Positions 17,201 to 26,719 of a stretch of 64,000 nucleotides of DNA are shown in pieces. The stretch is from the NCBI GenBank assembly GCA_003116975.1, contig BGKB01000049.1, positions 1-64,000 of the forward strand. The letters are read 5' to 3'. The position numbers and the translations under genes are program-made. Under the pieces are notes generated by a model. That model saw nothing but the letters and a program-made list of their open reading frames with translations, did not search any database and was not told the DNA's origin. The stretch comes from Aurantiochytrium sp. KH105 (Eukaryota > Sar > Bigyra > Thraustochytrida > Thraustochytriidae). Numbering within the stretch: the first letter of the stretch is position 1; the number at the start of each line of letters is the position of its first letter.

Positions 17201-20200
17201 GTGTATGAGGTCGTAATGGCACTCAACGTAGATGACTGGCCCTTGACAACAACAGTCCAGAACATGTCCTCACCAATGCCAGGCGGGGTCTCGCATCGCA
17301 GCTCGGTGTGGCTCCGGATGGTGCAAGTCGGCGAGTAGGCCTCGGTGTTCGCGATAGGGCCAAAGTAGACGGCCTCCAAATATTCTTGGCGACCTTGAGG
17401 ACCAAAGTTGAGACCAGAAATGGTCACGATGTCGCCACCATCCACGTCGAACTCTTGCACGTCGATCTCGGCAATCTCAGGGTCACCGTAGCTCGTGGTC
17501 TCGGCCTTGGACTCCTGGCCGTCGACAAAGACCGTCCACGAGAGCTCGTCACCGGCACCTTCAACGGTCTCGCAGCGGATCACCTCGTTGACCGTATGGA
17601 TCTCGCATAAGATGCCCGAGCTACCGCCAAACTCGTCCGGATCATCCTCTGGGCCGTAGTAGGCAACAATCGCCGCACCATTGGCAGGACCAAAGTTTGA
17701 GCCACGAATAAGCACTTCCTGCGAGCCCGAGGTGAGTGCATCCTCGGCGCCCACGCCCTCGTACGCGCCCACAGTTGGCACTGCGTATGAGGTCGTCACA
17801 CCGTCAGGCGGTTGGATGCCCGTGTGCCCACCAAAGTTGAAGGTCCACACGTGGCCAGCGCCGGTGCCTGCCGTTGTACTGCAAACGGCACGCGAGTCCG
17901 TGACAATCACACAGTCGGGCGAGTACGTAATGACCGTACCTGCGTTCGCTCCATAAGCTCGGACGGAGCCGCGCGAATATTCGGCAGAAAGAATATCGCA
18001 CTTGACGCTATCCGCATCGTTGGTGGCAGCGGTTCCGCATGCAGGGCCAAAACCAGATCCCTCTACAACGATCTGCTGGCCACCCACAGCTGAGCCACCA
18101 GAAACGGCCTCGCCCTTGAAGTTGGTAACGACGGGCGCGGCAAAGCTGATGTCAAAGGCGCTGTCCGCGTTCAACTGGCCGCCAACCTCGACGTACAGGG
18201 ACATACCGGCGCCCATACCGGGCTCGATACCGGAGCAGGTGATCTCTTCATATGAAGTTGTTACAACGCAGTCGAGAAGACCGTATTGCGCAGTGGCAGA
18301 GCCAAAGGTGAGAAGAGCAAATGCGTCATCGGGCTCACTGCCCAAGGCGCCAAAGTTGTCGCCAGTAATAAGGAGAGGCGCGTCGCCATCCGAGGGGAAG
18401 TCCGTACGGTTGACACCCGTAATCGATGGCGGGGCATACGAGCCAGAGGAAAAGCTGCCGCTTGTGGTGCCCGCAATCTTGACCACCCAGCGCAGGTTAC
18501 CACCAAGACCGGGGAGACTCGTGCAGGCAATGCGGCCTTCAGAATCCATGGCACAGTCCGTCGGCGTGATGCAGACACTCGCATCCGAGCAGTATTGGAC
18601 GGACGTATCCGGGGTCGAAGCAAAGCCGCCCGCAGCTGCGTAGTCAGCAGCCGAGCCCATGCACGTTCCCACGACCTCGAAGCGCTGACCACCACGAGTG
18701 GGCAGTGCAGTCGCATTGTTGACCTGTGTCACGGTAGGGGCAGCGTACGACAAGCTCGGCGTCGAGTAGCTCGAAGAGGTGTCGCCATCGATATCAGTAC
18801 CGTCAACTGTTACGGAGACAGTCCAGGTGAAACCCGATCCAATGCCAGCGGGAGCGGAGCAAGTGATCTGGGTGTTGTCGCTGTCAGAGCGAGTCGGCGA
18901 TGCGCACGTGTACTCGGTTCCCGTGCGAGTGTTGGTGAATCGCACATCCAATGTAGCCGGGGCGACGGTATTGTCCGTGAGTCCAAAGTTCGAACCAGCA
19001 ATGGTCACCTGCGATCCGCCATCGCAGCTGAGCGAGCCCGAAGCCGTGACCGAGGTGATCCGCACATCGTTCAGGTTGCTCACGATCACCGTTACCTCTG
19101 CGGTCGCCGTGAGACCTTCATCATCAGAAGCCTGGATTTCGACCACATACGACTGCTCGGCCTCATAGTCGAGGCGGAAGTTGTTGCTGCCCGTGAGCAC
19201 GCCATCTTCGATGATAAACGGCGAGTCCGTTGTGAGAATCTCGTAAATGAGGTTCTCAGGCTCATCGCCGGCATCAGGGTCCTCCACTACCGTCTTCATG
19301 TTGAAGAGTGCGCTGCCGGATGTGTCAGTACCTTCTGGGACGGTGACGCTCAAAGATGCGGTGAACACTGGCGCCTCGTTGACGTTGGTCACCTGCACGA
19401 TGAACGTGCCCTCGCTGTAGAGACCGCCGCCGTCCGTGGCACGGATAACAAGCGTGTATTGGTTGGTATCACCCTCAAAGTCGAGCTCGGAGGTGAGCGT
19501 GATGAAACCTTCGGTCGCGTCGACTTCAAAGGGGCATGGTGAAGTCGTGCACGTCTCGAGAGTAAACGAGAGCGTATGCCAGGTGGTATCGGAGGAGTAG
19601 ACATCAGGATCGGACACCACAGAACTCATTTGCGACGCGTCCAGAACAACGGTGCCCGTCGAAGTGTCCTCAGCAACGCTCAGCGTCGTAAGACTCTGAG
19701 AGAAAGTAGGAGCCTCGTTGACGTCCCCGATGGGAATGGTAACCGTAGCCACATCCTCGGCGCCCTTCGAGTCACGCACACGGACGATGAGCTCATAGAC
19801 GTGAGGTACATAGTCTTCATAACTGACAACCGAGCCGCCGACCGTAAGGCGACCCGTTGATGCGTCGAGATCGAAGAAGCCATTCGCAGAAGTGGTAAAA
19901 GTAAACACCTCGTCGTCATCAGGGTCGGTGACGAGGTCCAGCATGTCCTCAAGAATGACATATTCAGAGTCGTCAGCGATCACAAGGCCTTCCGAAAGTT
20001 CGTCGGCCGTTACATCAGCCATAGAGGGAGCCGTATTCTGCTCAATTACCTCGACGGTAATCTCGCAGTCTGTATAAAACGAGTTGTCGACACTATCGAC
20101 GACGCGCAAAGTCGGGGTAAAGACGGCACCCACAACGACATCCGCATAACTTCCACCGCGGTACCAGAGCGCGCCACTTTCAATTTCAAAGTAATCGGCA

Positions 20201-23200
20201 CCACTGTCATTGATGATTTCGAAATCCCACGAGCGAGAATAGCTTGAACCAGAGTTTTCAGCGTCCTCGTCATACGTCTGACTGTTGAGGACACTTGCCT
20301 TGGCGATTTGCTGGTCGACCGTCTTTTGGTCTTCGACGACTTGATACACAAGCGAGGAGCAATTGGTGAACTTGGGAGGATCGTTCTGGTCAACAATGGT
20401 AATGACCACCGAGACGTCGGCAGTCTCCACATACAAGGCAGTACTTTCACCGTTAATGGAGGCTACCTTGGTAGCGCCTCCATACTCGCAGCGGTAGAAG
20501 CTATCGGGTCCTACGTTGGCCTGGTACACGCTGGCCTGGGTCCCGTCCGAGGTATCGTAGCAGGTCTCTGCACAGCGGCCGGAGAGACAGTAGGCTCCAG
20601 CGTCGCCGCAAGAAGATGCGACAGACTCTTCGCAGAACTCACCAATGAGAGCGGAGGGTCCCTCGTCGGCAACTTGAACGTTGAGGGTCCATTCCTTGGA
20701 GGAGAGCTCGTAGTTCAAAGTAGCGCTCGGCAGCTTCTCCACCACGAATCCAGGGTTCAAGGCTCCCGATGCAGCATCGGCGATGGTAAAAAAGCTGCGA
20801 CCATTGCCACCAGTGATCGAGTAGGTGAGCTGCTGGCTCACGTCATTGTCCGATGCGTAGACACCAGAAGACGTGAATTCGGCATTCTCATCGGCGGAGA
20901 AGGATACCGTGGAAGACGAAAAGTACGGAGCTTCGTTCACGTCAAGGATGGTGACGGTGAAGGAGTTTGTCGCTTCTTGGCGCACGGGGCCACCATTGTC
21001 CTGCACACGCACAGCAAGCGTCTCCGTGGTGCCTCCGAGTCCGAGAAGCGAGGAACTGACCTTGATCGTGCCCGTGCCATCGGCGTTCGTGGAGATAGCA
21101 AAGTACGCGTTGGTGCCGCTGTTGGAGAAAGCGAGCGTTTGCTGGGGCGCCGCCTTGCCGAGAAGCACCGTATCAGCATTGTCGGGGTCAACGGCCTCAA
21201 TAGAAACGGGAAGCTCGGCACCAACAGGCCAGGTTTCGGGAATTTCGATGGTCAGACTCGGCTCTGAAAAGTACGGCGCCTCGTTGTCGTCAACAACGTA
21301 GACGATGACAGCTGCAGTCGAAACTGCATCGTCTGCGGTGCCAGCATCGCCTGCCGATGTGGCCTCCACCGTGAGGGTGTAGCCACGGCCCGAGCCACCA
21401 AGCAGAGAGATGGACTGATCCTCGAAGTCGAGAGCGGCCGTCGTCCGAATCACACCAGTCGTGGCATCAATCGAAAATTTGTCAGTGTGATTGCCTGTAA
21501 GCGCAAAGGTGATATCGTCCGCTTCATCCTCGTCGGTAGCGGTCACATGGCCTGGATCCGTACTTTCGTCGCAAGTAGCCTCGGGAGCTGCGCAGACGAC
21601 CGCATCGCTGTCGCCCTCGTAAACGTAAAAGGACTTGACGCTGTCATCCATGTTGGGCGCATCATTGCTGTCTTGGACGACAATCTGGATCGTGCCCTGT
21701 GCGAAGCCACCACGGTTATCCTGCACTTCAATATCGAGAAAGTACCGCTTCTTGGACGACTCGTAGTTGATAGTCTCGGCGCCGACACGGGTGGTCATGA
21801 TGACGTTATCAACGATTTTAAAGGCATCACCGTCGTTGGTAACAATCTGAAATGTGAGCTCGTCGCCATCCTCGTCGGTAGCAAGATCCGTAAGACTTGT
21901 TCCCGTCACGGCCGTGCTCTCGGGTTGGTTTTCGAGGATGTACATTGGGTTCGTGCTTGCGTCATAGGTGAGGACGGGGTCGTCGTTGACATCGATGACG
22001 TAAATGATGAGCGTCGCCGATGCAGTCTTTGTATCGAAGCGGCCGCCGTTACCATCATCAGTAATGGAGATGACGTACGTGTAGACCTGCTGGTCATTGT
22101 ACCTGATTTGGTCGGTAGTACGCGCCGATACGAGGCCAGTACAAGGATCGATCTTAAACGGACGAACATCATCAGAGGCAGCGCCGTCGTCACCACTGAC
22201 AATCGCGTACTGAAGAACAGAGCCATCATCTTCATCGGTGGTGAGAAGCTCAGCCGCGCCGGAACCAATGGCCGGGCACCCCGCCGCGTAGCCAGTCGTG
22301 TCGCAAACGGCGACAGGGACATTTTTCTGTACACGCTCATCAATCTGGCGGTAGTAAATAGTTTCCGAGACGCTCGATCCGTCACCCGCATTGTAGCCAA
22401 CGAAAAGGGGGTCATCGTTTGCATCTTCCACTTCGACAACGACGTCGCACTGGATTGAAGAGACGACGTTGGTGGTGCCCGTTTCGTAGATGGTAGCAAT
22501 TACAGGGACGGTGTAGCGAATATCCAAGGTCGGCAGACAGGTTTCGAACTGGAGGTCATCGCGAGTGAGCGTCATTTCTCCAGACGAACTGCTGACCTGG
22601 AAGATATCGAGATTCTTGGCCTGCGTCGTGGGCTCGCAGCTCGTAAGGGAGGAGTCAATGTAGGTGACAGTTCCAATATCGTACTCGAGGTCGAAACCGG
22701 AACTATCACCATTGATCTGCGCCGCAAAGGTTCCCAACGAAGTTCCTTGGGCAGACATTTCAGAGACCTCCGTGGTGGCAGAGCTTGCAGTTCCACAGGC
22801 CGTGCTTGTGCTCCACACGAGCTTGGGGGTGCGAAGCCCATCTTCACAGAACTCATCAACATCGCAGGCAACCTGGGCCCGGCGGTTGTAAAGTGTCTGC
22901 TCGGTCTCTGGAGTCGTGTAATAGCCGTCGTCGGCGATGAGAGGCCAAGTGGACCCGGCGGGGCAGTACACCTCGGCCGGGTCATAGGCCGTGAGCGAGG
23001 TGTTAAAGGAATCATCGTGGCAGTTAACGGACTGCGGACTGGTGTTCGTGCGCGTGGTAGGGCAAATGTATCCTGCCTGGCACGCGGAGCACTCGGCCTC
23101 GCTGGCTGCGCCCTTTTCGGCACGGTATGTGCCTCCCGGACAGTTGATGCGGACACCAGCTAAGCAGTAGTATCCGGCCTCGCATTGGGTCTGGCCGGTG

Positions 23201-24354
23201 CTGCGCTCCTCGGGGGTTCCCGTGCTGTAGTAGCCTGCGTCAACTGGGGTCGCCTCGACGGAACCGGCCGGGCAATAGACGCTTGAGCCACCACAGTCCG
23301 CGGCTGTGTTGGACACGGAAGAGTTGTCCCATTTGGTGGCGCCAGGGCAAGCCGATCCAGCCGTGCACCGATAGCCAGCAGGGCAGGCCTGCGTGCACGT
23401 GCTGGCTGTCTGCGCGACAAAGCCGCAACGACCCTCGTCGCAGGGAGCTGGGTTGGGTACGGTGTTGGCCTCGTTTTCGCAGTAGTAGCCAGGATCGCAG
23501 GCCTTGCACTGACTGACCTTGGTGAGTCCCGTGCTGGGTCCGTAGGTTCCTGGTGGGCAGGCTTGCATGCCGTTTTCGGAGTTGACTTCTGCATCGGCGT
23601 TGGTCCCCGTGGGGCAATAGTAACCTTGTGGGCATGCATCCGAGCAAATGCTTGCGCGCCCAGGCGAGCCAATCGTGCCGGCGGGACACTCGAGGCAGTC
23701 ACTCAAGGCGGTTGCGCCGGTGCTTGCGCGATAAGTGCCACCAGGGCACTGTGAGCACTCGGGGAGAAGGGATGTGTCGGTCCAGCGCTCATACGCCTGG
23801 CTCAGGTAGTAGCCAGCATCGCATTTAGCATAGGCGGTGCAAAAGAATGGATAGTACCAGCCGCAAGGCTCGTCGTTCCACCGACCCACCTCGTCGCCGC
23901 TGTTCCGGGGAATGTACCGCCAGATCTGACCACAATCCTCGCCGCCATCGGAATCTTGGTCGACGTTGTTCGGCTCGCCTGTGGCCCAATGCGTCCACGT
24001 CGCGTCAATGCCTTCTACCCAACGCCATGCCGCGGTCTCACCCTGCGTCTGGTAAAGACCGATCCAGCACACGCCTCGGGGGCGATTGGAACCGTAGCCA
24101 TTATTCCTGCAGTCCATATTCTCGTAGGCCCAATCGTTTTCCTCGACGGTATAGAGCGAGGCGAGCACCATACCATTCGCTTCACATATGCTTCTTGCAT
24201 CGCTCCAGGTTGCGGCCCAATCTCTGCCTGAGTAAGCGTAGCATCGGCCATCATAGAGTTGTCCGATGTCGCAATTTGTAGGTGAGATCTGGGCGTGCGT
24301 GTTGGCACCCAGGAGCGCGAGCAAGACTGCTGCGAGAAGCTTTTGGGCGCCCAT
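11278..24354 (-). CDS. Giant surface receptor: C-type lectin, Cys-rich, cadherin, IPT/TIG and multi-pass domains (4358 aa)
   Basis: The ATG at 24354 opens a clear signal peptide (MGAQKLLAAVLLALLGANTHA); upstream frame lacks another ATG. A C-type lectin domain spans about 28-175 with CWIGL, the Ca/sugar motif EPN (127-129) and WND (159-161). Cys-rich repeats of the GCC2/GCC3 ephrin-receptor-like type fill about 178-510 (CPAGT..., GYYCPTGT). About ten cadherin repeats follow to ~1763, marked by DANDDP, DVNDDP and DVNEAP linkers. About fourteen IPT/TIG domains then run to ~3510 (GSNFG, GDNFG). A membrane-proximal Cys-rich part is at ~3590-3780. Some nine or ten hydrophobic spans follow (~3785-4240; VWVIALGFALMVLIAIAAGY first). 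The cytoplasmic tail ends with a coiled coil and a basic stretch. It probably acts as a Ca-dependent adhesion or recognition receptor at the cell surface. No intron is evident in 13 kb. Confidence 0.9.
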   Translation of the reverse strand: MGAQKLLAAVLLALLGANTHAQISPTNCDIGQLYDGRCYAYSGRDWAATWSDARSICEANGMVLASLYTVEENDWAYENMDCRNNGYGSNRPRGVCWIGLYQTQGETAAWRWVEGIDATWTHWATGEPNNVDQDSDGGEDCGQIWRYIPRNSGDEVGRWNDEPCGWYYPFFCTAYAKCDAGYYLSQAYERWTDTSLLPECSQCPGGTYRASTGATALSDCLECPAGTIGSPGRASICSDACPQGYYCPTGTNADAEVNSENGMQACPPGTYGPSTGLTKVSQCKACDPGYYCENEANTVPNPAPCDEGRCGFVAQTASTCTQACPAGYRCTAGSACPGATKWDNSSVSNTAADCGGSSVYCPAGSVEATPVDAGYYSTGTPEERSTGQTQCEAGYYCLAGVRINCPGGTYRAEKGAASEAECSACQAGYICPTTRTNTSPQSVNCHDDSFNTSLTAYDPAEVYCPAGSTWPLIADDGYYTTPETEQTLYNRRAQVACDVDEFCEDGLRTPKLVWSTSTACGTASSATTEVSEMSAQGTSLGTFAAQINGDSSGFDLEYDIGTVTYIDSSLTSCEPTTQAKNLDIFQVSSSSGEMTLTRDDLQFETCLPTLDIRYTVPVIATIYETGTTNVVSSIQCDVVVEVEDANDDPLFVGYNAGDGSSVSETIYYRQIDERVQKNVPVAVCDTTGYAAGCPAIGSGAAELLTTDEDDGSVLQYAIVSGDDGAASDDVRPFKIDPCTGLVSARTTDQIRYNDQQVYTYVISITDDGNGGRFDTKTASATLIIYVIDVNDDPVLTYDASTNPMYILENQPESTAVTGTSLTDLATDEDGDELTFQIVTNDGDAFKIVDNVIMTTRVGAETINYESSKKRYFLDIEVQDNRGGFAQGTIQIVVQDSNDAPNMDDSVKSFYVYEGDSDAVVCAAPEATCDESTDPGHVTATDEDEADDITFALTGNHTDKFSIDATTGVIRTTAALDFEDQSISLLGGSGRGYTLTVEATSAGDAGTADDAVSTAAVIVYVVDDNEAPYFSEPSLTIEIPETWPVGAELPVSIEAVDPDNADTVLLGKAAPQQTLAFSNSGTNAYFAISTNADGTGTIKVSSSLLGLGGTTETLAVRVQDNGGPVRQEATNSFTVTILDVNEAPYFSSSTVSFSADENAEFTSSGVYASDNDVSQQLTYSITGGNGRSFFTIADAASGALNPGFVVEKLPSATLNYELSSKEWTLNVQVADEGPSALIGEFCEESVASSCGDAGAYCLSGRCAETCYDTSDGTQASVYQANVGPDSFYRCEYGGATKVASINGESTALYVETADVSVVITIVDQNDPPKFTNCSSLVYQVVEDQKTVDQQIAKASVLNSQTYDEDAENSGSSYSRSWDFEIINDSGADYFEIESGALWYRGGSYADVVVGAVFTPTLRVVDSVDNSFYTDCEITVEVIEQNTAPSMADVTADELSEGLVIADDSEYVILEDMLDLVTDPDDDEVFTFTTSANGFFDLDASTGRLTVGGSVVSYEDYVPHVYELIVRVRDSKGAEDVATVTIPIGDVNEAPTFSQSLTTLSVAEDTSTGTVVLDASQMSSVVSDPDVYSSDTTWHTLSFTLETCTTSPCPFEVDATEGFITLTSELDFEGDTNQYTLVIRATDGGGLYSEGTFIVQVTNVNEAPVFTASLSVTVPEGTDTSGSALFNMKTVVEDPDAGDEPENLIYEILTTDSPFIIEDGVLTGSNNFRLDYEAEQSYVVEIQASDDEGLTATAEVTVIVSNLNDVRITSVTASGSLSCDGGSQVTIAGSNFGLTDNTVAPATLDVRFTNTRTGTEYTCASPTRSDSDNTQITCSAPAGIGSGFTWTVSVTVDGTDIDGDTSSSYSTPSLSYAAPTVTQVNNATALPTRGGQRFEVVGTCMGSAADYAAAGGFASTPDTSVQYCSDASVCITPTDCAMDSEGRIACTSLPGLGGNLRWVVKIAGTTSGSFSSGSYAPPSITGVNRTDFPSDGDAPLLITGDNFGALGSEPDDAFALLTFGSATAQYGLLDCVVTTSYEEITCSGIEPGMGAGMSLYVEVGGQLNADSAFDISFAAPVVTNFKGEAVSGGSAVGGQQIVVEGSGFGPACGTAATNDADSVKCDILSAEYSRGSVRAYGANAGTVITYSPDCVIVTDSRAVCSTTAGTGAGHVWTFNFGGHTGIQPPDGVTTSYAVPTVGAYEGVGAEDALTSGSQEVLIRGSNFGPANGAAIVAYYGPEDDPDEFGGSSGILCEIHTVNEVIRCETVEGAGDELSWTVFVDGQESKAETTSYGDPEIAEIDVQEFDVDGGDIVTISGLNFGPQGRQEYLEAVYFGPIANTEAYSPTCTIRSHTELRCETPPGIGEDMFWTVVVKGQSSTLSAITTSYTPLSLLSTAPSSYGTEGGYLMRVYVDGLPICDTQSIISVVFGSQTLSASYYYDDLVGSNPLSDVTSYCASSDERGRRSISFYVPELATSERAPGVGVSVSSRRFDGAYETALGSFEYASPILDSVYAEPTSGTSGNLRVVLRGSNFCRNTQCCQTLVNGNVVDEVSHAHTIIELSASVDGATVQIRCGTRYSEVRYISTSNPFTYAAVTSAGTAVSQVTFPTDLEDGTETISLYGLNYGSSTPTVYVGDYEATVIAHEAVSCTDTSAPSLGSEGECYRTDITVPSGQGSSNGIVVVVASGARSTPDALFEFVAYEPPRITSTSIVGATSTVPTAGGRQLRIDGTNFGVNGTVYLYQYRAYSNGDFDFETNPVRVGVLSCSPWDHSSLLCDIPPGEGVDLEIRVVAGDQDSRIDSVDPQFRLSYEAPVVTGTSFNGGTIEAARTIGGDLITIEGSNFGRPYEQGAVCADLFQEDCTMIKPRVALGGLTCNLVSNTHTEIVCEVPAGQGVGLSIDVTVRSQTTVSGVVFDYLPPTITSFTPLTAPTSGRSNGNAIMMEINGDNFGIDELVVQFISTDQSLELLVVESGTDIDSSIYSQFEYNHTFITFEVPEYYGKNLQVVVTVAGQQGIATELFSYNKPSVGGVAIMDPDDPTVYTDVSAGATGAIEVNFLPSSYVPGTSLESNRRRFLTSEAGSRFFIEGGRKLADVELRAPDSTVCDVASMYRGYSWVARVNTVLDDGVFFRELDVYTNEYCSGAVAVTIAIRGGMWTDSNNTRSDAGCATPYTMLVERVEMTPQTMDGVGFLANASCCGDGSFWSVGETQECACSVLSANRALLVTGEAYGGFIVDDLTDLYFSEPAASLEEYMNQTAFNFPRWGPTYVSVDERSLDETPSGPTSGCWEFEAYEDYSERRDEAILLYGSALNVYRKCENKALMELTGDNFSTQILNSTNSNELEVVFVDEELGVEYRAATTSSAGDHNEPCLTTDNDGNGCVHTHEKIIFQIPPGSGLNLLVLIRVGNQETYAEVANANSTDPYVRFNYLTPSVSRASPGTIKGDSYEFADAVGDETVNLRGDNFGGTLANTTIYMDGRICPDSRWRSPDEDLTSGLPFLSCNPENDAVGPRTLFVCVSNQATRVPASQLDPELLLEADRISLASTTSQLSDEDQTTVDTFHSVVSSLYNARCKSISERSGNILGQYGGLGQLCVTCPSGAVCEKGDAPFTDPNAAEGYYRLDVTIFEDDGTSITDRAQSRCPAERWDSDVVAAYPAVAIDETCSDYVACQPAEACTGANECSEGYQYAYNKCNEVRGASGYNNSCGVYKDPFTGAYRGVDSDCNPDPTSECSSDEPENCAKCVVSFDGVVSSEVPTGTCECSMPQRCALCTLNTHYRLNNRCQECPDNVWVIALGFALMVLIAIAAGYYFNKYNLNLALLAIGIDFAQVLSVFSAVNLTWPPAFEKFLSFFSFLSLNIDIVGIECLVPNFEYETKWWLSQSLPLVVLAILIILHLCYSAYKVCRHSKRVRLMSHVGRLVAIYLVVCYVLYIAVTRKSLEIFDCTELPESDGYLYTSFTSLSCDGGSLCRCGEEGGIQQRLAPLAVVFLLVYTVGFPLFVFLSILRHRAVVEEDQYLRAHGVGDTRESGPRTYDFRKSFSTLYVSFKPSRQTWVVLVIMRKAFIAMCALLLRTNVTAVLAMVLLILFASFVLTSLYRPYMSNGERSAVLKELDELATKGLDDPKFNKYTVLSRRVQEAVKVHRTMLERQTHHQQGARRFNFDESDKTTSRIARRNQRRRNAAAFFFDYNSVELALLGSAILICLGGILLESMENDSNLHEQRNSLSALLIVLIVLSMVYYVIAVLSEVFPTFFSSYTKFLQRRKPDDHQIEDLDEDLNLSTNPIFLPGFQQTQRDDPSMRKELEENQAELERIAEQNRNLRSELRRQKQEDQVNNDGTDGDNLSRPKPTRKQFSFRNFRSGE

Positions 24355-24689
24355 CTTCCCTGCTTGTGAGCTTTTTCCAGGTTCTGTTCGATCTGTGCCA
24401 CGGACGGAGCAGCTGGCCACTCTCCTCCCCGTGGCTACTCTGCTGTCCTCGAGCGAGCAGAAAGAAGTCAATGTGTTTCTTTGTTTGTCTGCCTGTTTGT
24501 CTGCTCGTGGCTGCCTGCCGCACGCGCTCGTTGGCGCGCTCGACACGCGATGCACAGGGCAGGGCAGGGGGCCTCGCGCGGCCACCTGCACAAGCGCCGC
24601 GAGCACAACTGCGCTCCTGACCGAGTTGGCGATTTGCTTGGAGTCGTGCTTTCCTCACCTGCCTCGCTCGGAGGGGAGCTCGTCGGGAA

Positions 24690-24730
24690 GCAAGGCCAAG
24701 GCAAGACAAAGCAAGGCAAGGCAAAGGAAG
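24690..24730. repeat. GCAAG/GCAAA pentanucleotide run
   Basis: Degenerate copies of GGCAA and GACAA about 340 bp upstream of the receptor ATG. It is of the same general kind as the AAGC and AAAGC runs in other leaders of this window. Confidence 0.8.
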
Positions 24731-24957
24731 GAGTGTCCAAGGTTTTCCTTCCTTCCTCCATTTCTTCCTCCATTTCTTCCTGATTCCCTTTCATTTCTTT
24801 TCTTTCCTCTTTCCTTTTACTACCACCCTTTCCATTTCACCGCGCCCACTTCGATCTTCTTTCTCCGTCGCTCTCTCTGTATCGCTCTCTCGGTCAGTCT
24901 CTGTCTCTCCTTCCGCGCGCCACATGTTTTCGATCGACGCTTGGTGTCGCATGCTTT

Positions 24958-25003
24958 GCATGGCATGACATGGCGTGGCATGGCGTGGCATGGCGTGGCA
25001 TGG
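24958..25003. repeat. TGGCATGGCG decamer tandem repeat
   Basis: About four copies of a 10-bp unit (GGCATGGCGT), trailing into GGATGGATGG. It lies about 600 bp upstream of the receptor start. Confidence 0.9.
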
Positions 25004-26685
25004 ATGGATGGCGATTTCTTTTTCTTCAATTTTTTTGCCTCCCCTTTCAAATTTTTTTTTTTCGCGCTCGCGCCGCCGTAGCCAAAGCCTAGCCTGCTCC
25101 TAGCATCGCCCCGCTTGCTGCCCGCGCGCGGTGCTGGCTGGGGCCGCTCCGCAGTGAAAGCGCAGAGGGAGGCTGCGGGCGACTGCGGGAGAGGAGGGTG
25201 CGATGACGAGAGGGAGACAGAGCCAGACACAGAGACAAGACAAGAGGAACAGACAGACAGCGCGAGCACGCGCGCACACGCCTCGCGCGCGCGTGGTGTG
25301 TGCACGCGTGGTGTGTCTGTCTGCGTGTGCACGCGCGGGTCTCGGTCTTGTCGACCGCGGAGTCTGTCTTGGCTTGGCTTCGTTGGCTTGGCGCCGGCTG
25401 CGTCAGCCCGGCCGGGCACTGCGCTGGCGCCGCCGGCCCTGCAAGCAGCACCGTGTAGACGCCGCTACGGCTGCAGGCTTCGTTCGGCCCTGCTGCGACG
25501 GCTCGCCGCGACGGCTCGCCGCAAGAGGCTGTGGCTGTGGTCGCTATCGCGCGGCCGCACCGTCGATCCATCCTCAGTGGCCAGTCGACTGTCTGTCTGA
25601 CTGACATGTGAGACGAGTCAGGGCCAGCGGCCGTAATCGCTGCAGCTGGCAATCCAATGGCCAAAGCAGCTGCAGGTAGGCAGGCAGGCAGTCAAACAGG
25701 CAGGCAGCAAGCCACTGCCAGGCGCGGCGCGAGCTGCACTGCGCGCTCTGCGCTGCTGCTGCTTTGCCTGCAGCGACGGCCGGCACGCGCGCCAGCCGTG
25801 CCCCTCGCGCGCGTGCACAACATCCGCCCGACAGCGACTGCACTGCACTAGCAACTAACTTTTACTTCTGTTCTACCGACCGACCGCCGGCCAATCAATG
25901 CACGTCGCGCAGCGGTGCGGTGCCGTGCGGTGCGGTGCTCGGGGCGAGGAGCCGGAGAATGAATGAGAACGCGGCGGAGGAAGCATGCGGCATGCTTGCC
26001 TGCCTGCCTGCCTACCTGCCAGCCGCCACCGCACGCAAGCACGCGCGCACGCACGGCGCGGCCCCCGCCCTGCCACGCACGTGCGCTCTGTATACGACTG
26101 CGTTTACGGCGGCAGCCGCATGCCCGCTGGCCGCTGGCCGCTGCGCTGCTTCTTGGCTGTTGGTTGCGGTGCCGCTCCGCAAGGGCCGCTGCGCTGCGGC
26201 TGCGACGTATTCAGGCCTCCGCGCGACCCTCTCTTCTGCTGGTCGTGCATGGCTGATTGATTGCTGCGGCACGGAGCGCCGGCAGCAGGGTCCGGTCCGT
26301 CTCAATCTCGGGACCTGAGTGCAGACACAGCAGCCAGCTGCGTCGACCAGCTGCAGAGTGCGCGCGCGGCGCAAGCGTGGTCGCCTCGCTTGTGATCGAT
26401 CGATCGATCAATCCGTCCACCAATCTACCGATTTCTCGACGCTCTGCGCCGCGGAGGCTTGCTGGGCTGGGGCCGTCGCCGCCTCCGCCCTCGGCAGCGC
26501 CCGCGGCCACGGGCGCAGCGGCGCGGCCCTGCGCCCGCGGCCTCGCCTTGCCTTGCCTTGATTTCCTTTCCTTCATTTTGTCTCTCGCCATGGCGGCCTC
26601 TGCAGTATTTCTGCGGGCACAGGCTTTTTTCCAGCTTCGCCGCGGCGCACACCCACAAAGCGCCCACATCCCCTTCGCTGCGGGA

Positions 26686-26719
26686 CCGGAAGCCGCGCCA
26701 CCGGCGCGGCGCTTCCGGA
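26686..26719. other. GC-rich inverted repeat
   Basis: The arm CCGGAAGC-CGCGCC is followed, after a 3-4 nt loop, by GGCGCGGCGCTTCCGG, giving a stem of about 14 pairs with a 2-nt bulge. It stands alone in the spacer without a following T-run. It may be a structured RNA element or chance in GC-rich DNA. Confidence 0.5.

Noticed and set aside
25764-26318. Several 150-300 codon open frames in the 24.4-29.4 kb spacer
   Set aside because: They are Ala/Arg/Cys/Pro-rich, repeat-driven and overlap each other on both strands. They have no domains and no consistent start context.
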